Of a stretch of DNA of 64,000 bases, positions 11,870 through 22,318 are shown piece by piece. A program made the translations under genes and the position numbers. The notes beneath the pieces are model-generated. The model did not search any database. It saw nothing but the letters and a program-made list of their open reading frames with translations, and had not been told where the DNA came from. Position 1 is the stretch's first letter; the number at the start of each line of letters is the position of its first letter. Source of the stretch: Bisporella sp. PMI_857 (Eukaryota; Ascomycota; Leotiomycetes; Helotiales; Helotiaceae); assembly GCA_021307315.1 (NCBI GenBank), contig JAJSPD010000036.1, positions 372,001 through 436,000 of the forward strand, given 5' to 3'.

Positions 11870-13129
11870 TTAGAAACGCTTCCTTCAGAACCCATGTTGC
11901 TAACTCTCAGGTACTAGAAGCTACAAGTGATGCGTTAGGGGGAGACATGGACTTAGGTGGTGAGTCGGTCAATTGGCAGACATGGGATGAGCTTGTTTGT
12001 AAGGCTGGCACTGAAAAATCAAATGATATCGAGATTACAAGAATAGGAATAAGTGGTAGTAGCCGATCAGGAGATACTTGGGGATGGTAGAAGTTTCATA
12101 TAATTCTTTTGAGGGACCACAAAATTTTATAGAGATAGCGATGTAGTAACGGCACCCCACCGAGAGGGGTCTCGAGAGACACTCAGCGAAAGGGGTTGTT
12201 CTATTCGAGGATACTAAGCTAAGGATGGAAGAAGAACTCAAGAGCTCTAGGCCTTAAATATATGCACCAAACAGAGCCGATATTCACATTCTACTTGGGC
12301 GATTACACTGCAGGAATCTAGACCGAAGCAATGCGCTTCAAAGCTACGCAACCGCAATTGCCTTAGATCCGATGTAGGTTGACCCATTTATTCCATCGGC
12401 TTAATCATACAGGAACTGATCAACCAAATCAGGCTAGCTCTGCAATCAGAGAAGAAATTGAAGCTCTAGAACAATGCGAGGATGGTGATAGAGATATGTG
12501 TCAATAAGCCGGGGATTCTAAGAAGGCACTTCTGTTATGTAGTTACAGCAATGAACAGCTAATTTGGAATTGGATATTATTGCAAGCTCTCTGACCAAAA
12601 GTTGACATTGGAACAACAAACCGAGAAAGGTTGAAGCCCTAGAGCTCGGCTCTCAATACGTTATTCTGCTCGTGCGCCAAATTACCGTTGGCAGCAGAGA
12701 GACGCTCAGGAGGGGCGCAGAGACCGTATAAACGGGGTTTCAAACTGATGCCGAATATCTACGCCTCCCAAGGATGCTGTCGAGGGCAGAACAAAGAATT
12801 CGCTGAGGTTCTAGATCAAGGAATTGCATTTTCTTTCAGAAGCCTTGGAGTATGTAGATAAGAAGTAGCAAGCTTAAACAAGTTTCAATTCAGTGCGCTA
12901 TATTGTCTTTTGTTGCCTCATCCGCCACACTCATCCCTGCATCTACTGATAGTATCTTTTCCGTAACTGCATATCATACCCATTTCCATACCAGTGGGTT
13001 GGGTATTTGCTCCGCATCTCGAGCATATATCAACTAGTTTGAAAGACTACCATAGCTTCCCTTCCTCTGCCCTTGGGTGGTGCAACTTGGTTATAGACTG
13101 TAGCCTGTTGAACAGGGGTTGACACAATT
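11870..13129. other. Possible 3' extension, then no gene
   Basis: Bases 11867-12090 are open in the frame one base off the Zn2Cys6 stop and may be its true C-terminus. From 12091 to 13129 no gene, repeat or RNA was recognised; all frames are frequently interrupted. Confidence 0.4.
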
Positions 13130-13268
13130 TTTCAGAAGTAGGATCGCTTAATTAGAGAATCAATTGGAGGAGCGTTACGGTTATTATATTCTCTACGGCT
13201 ATGGTCGTAATATATAGGTAAAACATTTTCTAGCTTCTTGGCCCACTTACATAAGCCGATTCCTGACA
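13130..13268 (+). repeat. LTR fragment, family 4
   Basis: Related to the LTR units at 28766-28943 and 28994-29183. They share an AGAGAATCAATTGGAGGA block, a GTAATATATA segment and the end GCCGATTCCTGACA. The 5' end is degraded (TTTCAG for TGTCAG) and the element lacks target duplications. The 108-residue ORF that begins inside it (13238-13564) is probably fortuitous. Confidence 0.65.
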
Positions 13269-13666
13269 CTCCCCAGGCGCCATCGAAGAATGCCAGCACA
13301 TCTACTGAAGACAGTCCAGAGAATGTTGATCAAGATACTATAGTTGTGGATCACCCAGATGACCACGTTCTGAGATATCTCCAAGTGAATCTGAAGATGT
13401 CACGCCCCCGGACACTAAGCAAGGGATCAAGGGCTTTCGCCAGAATCGACACATCGATCGACATCCATGCTCCAAGAGCTACCCACGAAGTATCCAAGAT
13501 AATTATCACGTTATTACATTCATGCGGAAGGTCCGGTAATTTGGTAGAGCAATCCACTAACTGAATTTTTATATCGCTGAGAAATGCAAAGGGAATCTCA
13601 ACGGTGTGTCGAGCTGAAGCAATCATCGAATTGAATTATCGCGAAAGTGAGCACTCTCCAAAACGT
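13269..13666. other. Gap without supported gene
   Basis: Overlapping ORFs on both strands (13238-13564 plus, 13351-13626 minus) have no recognisable domain. The segment is the 3' flank of the minus-strand HD-domain gene. Confidence 0.4.
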
Positions 13667-15065
13667 CTATTTCTCGCTGTCTTTATGTTTCGTGAAACTA
13701 AGCACTGCCTCATTGACTTTGCCGTATACAGTTTCGGGGGAACCGTCAGCGTCAACCTGTAGATAGCATTAGATGGTTCTGGGTGAGGTATTGGGTCGAA
13801 CATACTGCTTTGAAGTAGCCCTCAACAGTACCAAGGTCAGCCTCTAACTCCTTCATGTCTCGAGTTGCAGCCGTGTACTTCTTCTCGGAGAGGTCCGCGG
13901 CTTTAGTTGAGGATCTCAGTAGCAGGGTATATGTATTCTTCTGGACCTACTCTAATATCAGCATCATCAATATAATCTAGGAATTCGGAGGGTTTACCTG
14001 TCGTCGGAAACCAATCAGCTGTTGCATGCTATCCGGGAATCCAACCACGACGACCCAGTTCTTGCCTCCATCAGCCACTTCCTTGATCTTCTCTTCCAGC
14101 AACCCGACGACCAGGACGGTCGGAGGACGCACAGTGTTCTCGATGCACTCGGCTAGGAACTCGTGGTGGAGATACGTCCTGTCCTGGGATTTTTCTTGGA
14201 TGAGGGCTTTGATGTCAACGACCTTGAATTTGCCGTCTGTAGCAAGAAGATCAGCTTGTTCCTTCTCTCCGGAACCTGGAACGGCTGTGTCTCTGTTAGC
14301 AATTGCGTGGAGGTTTGTCTCAGGAAAGCCGGGGAATTACGTACCGATGAGGAAAACGAGGGGTAAAGTTTGGGCCCGGTTCGCGAAATGAGCCTTTCGT
14401 TCGAGAGTCAGTAATCTCAGATCATCTTTGGCTCTGGGTGAGATGATTTCGGCTGCATTGTAAGGGCCCTGGAATTCTTCTAGGTCTTTCTCGCCGTAGG
14501 TTTGCTGCTCGTAGTCGTGGGCTTGGATCATGCATTCGAACTTGTCGACCTCATGCATCCATTTCGCTTCTGGAGTCTTGCTGTCCTCAAACTCGACCCA
14601 GAGGTCCATTAATTCCTGGCCGAGTTCGGGGTTGACTTTGTTCAATAAACTTTGAATGTACTTGAAGCCGAACTTTTCTAGTTTGAATTTCTCCGCTGGG
14701 GACCTGTTAGATTTGTGATGCGACATGGGGTGGAGGGCTTGAATTGCCTTTGGACACGCCGTCGTGTGGGGTCAGGTCTCCTGCGAGGGCCTCTCCCATG
14801 TCGTGGGTTATGGCCAGCTTGATGCATTTGTCCCGGTCTAATCCCTTCTGTAATGGATGTTAGTCAGGTGATAATAGGAGCATCGTGGGGAGGGACATAC
14901 TGGTGCGGTCATGGCTATAAGGGCCATCCGGTACATGTGAGAAGCTACACTCTCTGGATGGTTGATTGTTCGTAACCACCCTGTACGGGGTAAGTGCTTC
15001 AGAACATCCATCAGATGGAGGAAGGGTAAAGTGGTCCCGTGGAGTTCGGCTTGGAGAGAAGCCAT
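13667..15065 (-). CDS. HD-domain 5'-nucleotidase fused to adenylate-kinase-like domain
   Basis: Six exons are proposed: 15065-14901, 14847-14748, 14695-14345, 14284-13998, 13946-13806, 13756-13667; all phases agree and give 377 residues. Residues 1-195 resemble the HDDC2/YfbR family of metal-dependent 5'-deoxynucleotidases, which dephosphorylate nucleoside monophosphates. The metal ligands are visible: H43, H70-D71 ('[11 protein letters not shown]') and a later D near 139 ('MHEVDKFE'). From about residue 198 a nucleotide-kinase-like fold follows, with '[14 protein letters not shown]' in the P-loop position and 'WVVVVGFPD' where adenylate kinases have a DGFPR motif. The P-loop lysine is displaced and the catalytic D/R are replaced, so this half is probably a non-catalytic binding or regulatory domain (inference). 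Intron 2 (14747-14696) appears to use a GC donor with a normal CTAAC branch and CAG acceptor. Confidence 0.8.
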
Positions 15066-15902
15066 GGCAGCAGTTCAGCGGACGGCTTGCCTCTTGAGTT
15101 TGTTAGGGATTTGGGAAGTTGAGAAGGGAGGGCAAGATCGAGATTGGAGGAGTGGACGATTCGATACAAGGCGAGGCTGAGATGAAGATGGAGCCTGATC
15201 AGTGCAAAGCTGACGCTGAGGCTGAGAGTCTTCGATGACGGTGAAGCTGAGACTCGGAAGACTCAGTAGTTCAGTTCGAGGTTGAGATGAAGGTCAAGAT
15301 GAAATTTCATACTATATGTGGTATGCCTCCTTATCTGTAGACGACGTGGTGTGAATCAACCAATTAATCATTGCAGTTACCCGCTCTTGGCACGCCGCCC
15401 TCCGCCCCACCTGCCGCCAGATCACCCCACTTCGGCTACGAGGGATGCACGCTAAAGATCGCAAATCTGTAGGACCCTTGCAAGTAGGGCGGCTGCCTCT
15501 TCCGCTGCGGCGGTTGCACCCGTATACCGATTTTCCCTACGATCTCGGTACACAGAGCCAATTCATCACCCCCAATCAAGGCTATGCAGTCACCAGTGAG
15601 CATCCAGCGGACGGCTAGACCAACAGAACAGTTGGGAGCGAGTGCATGCATGGCTGGCTGGTGGCCTGTATCTCCTGTATCTCTCAGAAAGGCTGATCAG
15701 ACCTCTTCCTCTTGCATGGCGGGCCTCCTCCGCCCCCTCTCTTCTTCGTGTCTATTAAACCCGTTTCAACGTAGCGGTGGATTTGAGAACTACTTTGTTT
15801 GGTGAAAGGTTCAATTTCATCTCTGCCCAAACTACATACCCCGCACCCGTTTGATAGCGAAACTACCCCCTTGCATCAGATAATCACCAGTGGGTGGAGG
15901 AC
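15066..15902. other. Intergenic region
   Basis: Upstream of both the HD-domain gene (minus) and the regulator-like gene (plus), so a divergent promoter. 15180-15310 is low-complexity, rich in GATGAAG/GCTGAG repeats. No gene is supported. Confidence 0.45.
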
Positions 15903-18369
15903 ATGGACGATGAAGACCCGCACGACAGCACCCGCCAGACGCACAATGGGGAGGCGACGGCGACAACGAACAACCCCCGCCATCTCTCTGAAAGTGGATC
16001 CGTGTTCCTGGATGACTTCTCAAGTTTCCAGTTCTCTCATCAGCCCTACGATAACACCACTTTTGGCCCGCTTCATGCCCCACTCAATCTTGGGGCCTTC
16101 GACATAGCAGACTATAACCAAGTCCCTAATCCCGATTTGTATCTTCTGCAACCGAGTCAGATATATCATCAAGATTTCACCGGCAATCGTGAATCAGGAC
16201 AATATACTCTTAACCCGGATCAAAGCCCTACCAGCATTCATGGACTACACATTTCTCCCAACCTGGACCACTTCCCAACGCAGCCTACTAGTCAAGTTGC
16301 GGGTTTCGAAGCTGGGTACCAGCAACAATTGTCCTTACTCAGTAGCACTAGTGACATATCCAATGCATCCAACAGAGAATTTGAATATTCTAGGAATGAG
16401 CAAGTAACCACCTACTTGTTCAATCCCCAGAGCGCCATGCTTTTCAATCATACTGCGGGAAACCCTTTTCCTATGGGAGACTTTATGGCACCATCCCAAA
16501 CTTTCACACGGCCACTTGATGAGGATCTCATTCCACCCGCGATATATTCCGGGGATCTAGTTCAACAAAATCAGGTCATGTTCCCCGACCTCACTCTCTG
16601 GCCAACCGCCACAGAAACCGAGTTGAATGAATTTCTCGAGTCATTCGCAACGGGTTCTCAGTGCAGCTCTGGTCAAATCATCTACACTGCTCCATCATCA
16701 AACGAAGCTTACAGCACTTTCGGAGGTTCTCCACCGTCGTCCTCGCCCGAAGGTCCTCGGTCAACCGCCCATCCATCTTTTCGAGGCAATCTAGTTCTTC
16801 GACCTCAAACCCCGAACAAGCTTCACCATACTCAAATAAGCTACAACCAAAGTGTGCTATCATCCCCCACGGCCTTTGAGGCACTAATACAAATTCCAGG
16901 AGCTTCAAGTCGCCAACTGTGTCCCAAATGCTGGGCACAGAAAAAGAAGGTACCTCGCAGCCCCCATCCAAGTTGAGCTGTACTAAATCAGGACAGTGCA
17001 AGGTGGATATGGCCTTATTCAGTCCATTCTGCTCGAATTGGAAGTCAACATACACAACCCTCCCATTCTGCGGCACTAATCGTCCCACGTACTGGAAGCC
17101 TTTTGCAAAATGTACTCCGCACCCCTTCTTGATCTGCACAAAGCTAAATCTCTCCTAGGGAAAAACGAAATCTACGAAGAGCTTTTCACGATGGTTCGTT
17201 CGAACTATGCAGAGGGCAACAAAATAGTTCAACTTCACCATTACTCTTCCGGACCCACAATCGGCATAATTTGCTGCAAGTTTCTCCCCACCGAACCCTT
17301 CCAAACCCGTGTCTTGCGTAAAGATGCATCCGGCTGGCACTGGGTCGGCACAACGGCCTACTGTCTCGCAGAGAGCAAACTAGACCTCACACCATACATT
17401 CGAGAATGCGTGCCAAATGCTCTAGAAGAAGCATGTAACAGACCCGGCCCTCCTGCCTTCTTCTTCCGCCTTGCAAGGAGCTTCAAAAATGTAAATCTCC
17501 CACCTTTCTAATCATGATTCAAGAACTCAGCTCATGCATCTCTACAGGTCCCAATTATCCAGCAATGTCTTGAACTCTTTACCACCCTTGAACTCATGCG
17601 AATCGGTTGGCACTTTGCTGGCACCGAAAGCCTGGGAATGTCGGTAGTCGACAATACATCCTCACCCTGGCACGGCATCAAGCCCGTTCCTCGGATGCTG
17701 CAGAACCAACTGAACCACCAGCTGGAATTGAAGATGGCAGAAATCGACGAGAGGATTGTGAGGAGCGCAATGGCCATCATGAAGAACGCGGACAGGAAGC
17801 AATGGCTCGTTGGAACTCTGTCGCTCTTCCTGCTTCTGCACGTGAGGGAGATAGACGCAGGGAGGAACTTTTTCTGGAATCGATATGAAGATAAGGTCCT
17901 CACCTAATTATACCTTTATACCTTTAAAATTGTGAAGTTTTGACACCCACAGGACGGCTTTTGGATCCACCCCTCCAAACCGTGCGCTCTCATCGCCGAA
18001 GCAATCGCCTCTTCCAACTGTCTTCTAACCCATTTCCACTGCACCATCGGCCGCAAACCGCTAGAAAAGAACTGGGACAGCGCCAAGTCGAAAGAACTAG
18101 TTGGGAACGACGAAAAGTTAGTCGAGGCCATGAAAGCACTACAGCTACACGTCGTGTCTCTCGGTAAGCCCTCCTTCCTTCGTTCTATAAAAATTGAGGA
18201 ATGGGCAATTGTGGCTGATGGCGATTGGTTTCTAGATGAGGAGAAACTGATTGGCAGGAAAGCGTGTGATGTTTATCGAGACGGGGATGCGCATAGTGTT
18301 GCGTTTACGATTAGTTCGCTACTATTCCCGAAGTCGACAACTGCGTGTGAAGTTTCAGGGTTTCACTAG
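15903..18369 (+). CDS. Zn-cluster regulator-like protein, two frameshifts
   Basis: Likely a fungal regulator. The first exon (from ATG 15903) is a long Ser/Pro/Gln/Asn-rich, disordered-looking region ending in 'LCPKCWAQKKK' near 16950, resembling the start of a zinc cluster (C-x2-C-x6-). After this a one-base shift near 16958 is needed to continue ('SKLSCTKSGQC ... FCSNWKSTYTTLPF'), and another near 17143 to reach the conserved C-terminal half ('LLGKNEIYEELF', 'SGPTIGIICC'). Downstream exons join cleanly: introns at about 17491-17548, 17899-17951 and 18165-18230 all have GT–AG ends and preserve frame, through 'LELMRIGWHFAGTESLG' and 'AGRNFFWNRYEDK' to the stop at 18367-18369. The conserved distal half suggests a real gene whose zinc-cluster portion is broken or misread. 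Function and targets are unknown. Confidence 0.6.
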
Positions 18370-19550
18370 TTGCGGGGTTGGATGGTGGTCGTTTCTTTGC
18401 GAGGGAGTGCTGTACTATATGATATCAATGTCCAGACTTTGTGCCGAAGAATAATAAACTAACGTGGAAATCTACACTCCAGGCCCTTGTAGTTCAAAAT
18501 TCCTGTTTATATGGCCTGATATCAATATGATAAACAAACTCACTACCCTCTCCTTCCTCCCAATCTTATCATCCCTTTCCTGGTTATATTGGATTGGCCA
18601 AGAAGCCTCCTCTTCACCTCCTTAATCCATATAAACATCACAGTACGTTGAACCTAGGACCTAGCTCCCCCAAGAAAACTCCAAGCCTCCATCCACACCC
18701 TATCACCCCAATAATACCCCTTCCTCTCAAGATATCTCACTCTCCTCTACACCTCTACTCATAGTATCTATCTATTTCCGTGGTAGTGATTCACCCCTGC
18801 GCGTTCAACTGCCACCAAGTCCCACATCCAGGCATTCCCGACATACATACCATAAGGCGCAATCGCTAAGCTTCCCACAGGCCTATCAAACCTGATAAGA
18901 TATTCTAAGATTCCGGTCTTCCGAGCCGTACAGTATAAGGCTACCCTCCAAATCGCACACTGATCCTGCAGCTCCCCCGGCAAAAAGTGGAAAACCTCCA
19001 TTTCGATATCGGCCCAGCGTGCCGAGCATCACACGCTGGCCCGTGCACGCTAAGAGTCGCAACGGCGGGGGAACCCTGTCGTGGGTAAGCGAGGGCGATA
19101 TGAGCGGTGAGGTGATATATGGTATCGGGAGGATGAACGCCTTGATTCATGGCCACGTTCTTGGGGATTAAAGGTTTGTGGTTTGTGATGTCTTGTCTGG
19201 TTAGGCATATTTGGGTACGTATGATCATGAACCCGAGCGGAGTGGGGGGGATGGTGACAGTGGCGGGAGCGTGATGCGAGCGTAATGGGACGAGGGAGAG
19301 GGTATATTACAATAGAATACCCCTTTCTGTCTGCTCTTCTACTTGGTATTTGATAGTGGTAAGAAGTATAACCTGCCTGCCTTGTATTGTCTAGAGTCCC
19401 ATTAAGAGCCCAGAAAGCCCACATTACTCACATCACTAACATCACTATCCCAAATCCCTTCTACATATAAAAAGACCAAGTGCAACCCCATCCTAGCTCA
19501 AGAGCAATTACATAAGCATTAGTACCATCTCGCATCTCACAGCTCCCAAC
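18370..19550. other. Intergenic with weak minus-strand coding remnant
   Basis: A minus-strand ORF at 18768-19034 has an orderly composition ('GILEYLIRFDRPVG', 'MWDLVAVERAGVNHYHG') and may be the last exon of a decayed or short gene, but no family was recognised. Minus ORFs between 19050 and 19424 are low-complexity. A TATA-like box (ACATATAAAAAG) lies at about 19464, 87 bases before the ORF at 19551. Confidence 0.35.
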
Positions 19551-20183
19551 ATGTCTGCAAGCAACGGCTCCAGCCCCTCCGGCGGCACACCCAGAAGCAC
19601 ATCCAGAAGCAGAGACAGAAGCAGAAGCACGCACACACTCGCTTCCCGATCACCATCAGCATCCGCAACTGTCTCACAACCTTCCACATCCATACCATCA
19701 GGGCATCGCCGCGCCGCTCGGGACTCAATAACCGCACACCCAAATCTCCCGATAGCAATACCGATACCGAGCTCACGTGCTCGGGAGCGGAGATGGAGAT
19801 GCAAAGCCGAGATTGAGGCCGAGACTGAGGTGGAGGCTGATATCGAAACAAGTGATGCGGCGCCGTGGTGTGCCTTGCGCGCCACGAGCGCTCCTCGGCC
19901 TCAGCCTCAATTTCAAATCCGCCCGACCACGAGGATAATCTTCGATAAGCAGCAAGGCTTGCTTGGCTATGGATGCACGTCTGGAGAGAGTTGCGCACCT
20001 GCATATCTGCATTCACGTACAGGAAGAAATAAAGTCGCGGATATAGATATCCTGGCTTGCCGTCACATAGGCGCACAATTCGCCGGGTTTGAGCGGGAGG
20101 GAGAGTTTGGGTTTGGGGGTGGGCATGCTTATCTGTATTCGTACCCGTATCGGAGGGTTTTGGTTGTTGGAGAGGGGGAGTGA
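19551..20183 (+). CDS. Hypothetical Ser/Arg-rich protein
   Basis: A 210-residue ORF with a favourable start context (CCCAACATG) and a TATA-like element 87 bases upstream. The first third is rich in Ser, Arg and Thr; the middle is rich in Glu/Ala; the last third has no recognised fold, although the motif 'GEGE' ends the protein. Long ORFs also exist antisense (19508-20367), as expected for high-GC low-complexity sequence, so coding status is doubtful. No signal peptide or membrane segment is visible. Not recognised. Confidence 0.35.
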   Translation: MSASNGSSPSGGTPRSTSRSRDRSRSTHTLASRSPSASATVSQPSTSIPSGHRRAARDSITAHPNLPIAIPIPSSRARERRWRCKAEIEAETEVEADIETSDAAPWCALRATSAPRPQPQFQIRPTTRIIFDKQQGLLGYGCTSGESCAPAYLHSRTGRNKVADIDILACRHIGAQFAGFEREGEFGFGGGHAYLYSYPYRRVLVVGEGE

Positions 20184-21050
20184 ATAGCGAAAGGTGTGCA
20201 GGCAGGGAGGGAGGGAGGAGATAAAGATGAGATGAGATAAGATTGCGGGCTTTGGAGTTTGTTGCTTTGTACTTGGGTATGATATCCACAGCGGGCCGCG
20301 CGATGGGCACGAGCCTGATTGAGACCGAGTTATTTCTAATATGTTTTTTTCTTTGTTGTTTGGTCATGAGTTATCTGTTCAGATGTATATAGAGCGAGCG
20401 AGGCGTGTGGTGTTGTGGGAAATAGCCGGTTTTCTAAAGGTCTTGTGTGGATTAGAATTTTATATTCTTTTGAAAGATGTGGAGCATGTAGTCCTCGGCT
20501 CCCTTGAGCACCCTAATTTCGGCCCGAGCACTGCGCTTAATAAAATTAGATTGAGACCACTTCTGCTTAATAACTTTATTGCCAAATAAATACATGATAA
20601 GACGTAGGTATGTATCTATAGGGGTTTCTGTGCCGTGGCTTAGCTGTCTTCTGGGTGAGTGTATCTTTGATTTCACTCGAATTACAACACTCTTCGCGAG
20701 AAAAGTCAAGGTCGTAGTGTTAATTCTAGTGTAATTGATCTTACACACTATGATGTACGCAAGAAGAAAAAAATAACCCAAAAGTCGATGAAAGTGAAAA
20801 GTCGGAAACTCCTATCAGATGGTAGAATTAGTGTTGAATTGAGGTCTGAAGTCTACAAAGGTCTGAAGAAAATAGTGCTTTTAAAGCAGTGCAGCAGCCC
20901 CTGAAGATTGGCCATTGTATGCTGTCATCAGGTGACTAGCTATTAATGACATCTTCCATACCATTATCCCAAATATGACAAGTAAAAAACAAAGCACATG
21001 CATACTAAATCGAGAACCGAACCAACACAATAAACTTTCTTCACATACCA
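20184..21050. other. Intergenic, no supported gene
   Basis: AT-rich stretch with short ORFs only (20341-20589 plus, 20452-20781 minus). Nothing recognised; it is the 3' flank of the alcohol-oxidase remnant. Confidence 0.45.
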
Positions 21051-21806
21051 TCAAGCCCGCAAATCCTCCATGATCAAGTCCGCTGCCTTCCCGCCAATCG
21101 CCATCGCCATACTCGTGGTATTTCACTCCAAATTCCCGGGACAAACACTCAAATCCGCAATTCTCAGCCTGCTCATGCCCCTCACCTTTAACCTATCATC
21201 CCAAGCACCCTCTCTCCCATCCTTCCCACTCATCCGACACATCCTCAGCGAATGATACGGCGCCCAACCGCTGTGCGCCTCACCCACTCTTCAACACGCC
21301 CATCCCCATTGTTAGGATGTCCGTTACTAGCTATACCTTCTACATCAGCGGAACCGAGATAGAAAGGGAAGGAGCGCGCGATTTCGTGTCCGGCTCGGTA
21401 GGCCCGGACCAGCATTTCGAGATCGAAGTGCTGTGCGTCGAAGAGGAGACCGATATTAAATGTTAGTGGGATGGAAGGAAGGCGGCAGGCGATGTGGATA
21501 CTGCCGCGGGAGCATGGGTATGCTAACCAGGAGGTCGATGTTACATATTGGCCTGGTGGGATGAAGGTTCTGTTGCCGATGAAACTGTTTACGTTAGTCA
21601 CATCCTCCATAGCTACTTGATTGTGACTTTCAAAGAAGCAGTTATGTACTCAGAGATAATAGCGAGATACACCATAGGTTTGCGAGGGAAATCGCGATAG
21701 TCTTTCGCCCATGAGGCTTGGAAAGCAGGACTAGAAGATGAGATGTCCGCGTCGCTGGGACGCAGTTTGAAGCAGACATCTACACCGTTCCGGCCGAGAA
21801 TTGTAT
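21051..21806 (-). pseudogene. GMC alcohol oxidase, C-terminal remnant
   Basis: Matches the C-terminal third of fungal GMC flavin oxidoreductases of the alcohol (methanol) oxidase type, which oxidise short alcohols in peroxisomes. Seen in order: 'GVDVCFKLRPSDADI' with 'PAFQASWAKDY' (21790-21680), then after a probable intron (branch GACTAAC, acceptor near 21582) 'RTFIPPGQYVTS', 'SRGSIHIAC' and 'FDLEMLVRAY' (21570-21350), then in a shifted frame 'RIADLSVCPGNLE' and 'GGKAADLIMEDL' (21160-21055). The TTWHSLGT-type active-site segment is lost between 21250 and 21170, and the whole N-terminal FAD domain is absent. The 5' side abuts repeat-derived DNA. Confidence 0.75.
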
Positions 21807-22082
21807 TTTTATCTCCAGGTGCCTGCTGATACTTTTGCCCGCCCCTTTTCTCGCGCTACCTTTATCAGAACCTTTCAGAGCTACTCGGCGCTTCCGAAGG
21901 TTCTGATAAGTTCTCTCAGTGGTGGAAAAAGACCCGGTTCTTTAAAGAACTCTCTCCTCGACAATCTCCCAGCCCAGACTAGGCTTTTCCCTTGTTTTTC
22001 CACTTCCACTCTGTATCTTTAAACATATAATAGATGCTGCTGTGGCCAAGGGGCGAAGGAGGGCAGCGTAAAAAAGGAAGGC
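21807..22082. other. Spacer with short inverted repeat
   Basis: Inverted arms TATCAGAACCTT (about 21862-21873) and AAGGTTCTGATA (about 21898-21909) form a potential hairpin. Otherwise nothing recognised. Confidence 0.4.
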
Positions 22083-22152
22083 TGTCACGGTTCTGGCCCT
22101 ATCTCGCTTAGAGCCCCTTGGGGCTCGGCCTTTTAGGGCTCGGCCCCTGACA
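22083..22152 (-). repeat. LTR fragment, family 1
   Basis: A 70-bp piece starting TGTCACGG and ending CCCCTGACA, matching the terminal part of the family-1 LTR, including the GGGGCTCGGCC block that is expanded into a minisatellite at 33994-34169. The rest of the LTR is missing. Confidence 0.6.
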
Positions 22153-22252
22153 CCCCTGCTTGCTAGCGCGGTTGCTTCAGGGAGTAAAAATGCGTACATT
22201 AAAAACTGCAGCCCTAAAACTGCGTGGATATGGTCACGCTAGCAAGCAGGGG
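22153..22252. repeat. 100-bp inverted-repeat element
   Basis: Ends CCCCTGCTTGCTAGCG and CGCTAGCAAGCAGGGG are perfect 16-bp inverted repeats around a 68-bp core, a MITE-like structure. It sits directly at the end of the LTR fragment. No target duplication can be defined with confidence. Confidence 0.6.
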
Positions 22253-22318
22253 TCCGTCACTTTTTGCATCCTACTATATGCTTACGCCGCTATCTGGTAT
22301 TTTAGGAGGAAAAGCAGA

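Noticed and set aside
13238..13564. 108-codon ORF
   Set aside because: Starts inside an LTR fragment and has no recognisable motif; probably chance.
19508..20367. Minus-strand ORFs of 125 and 276 codons opposite the Ser/Arg-rich ORF
   Set aside because: Low-complexity, high-GC sequence keeps all frames open; no motif and no good start context.
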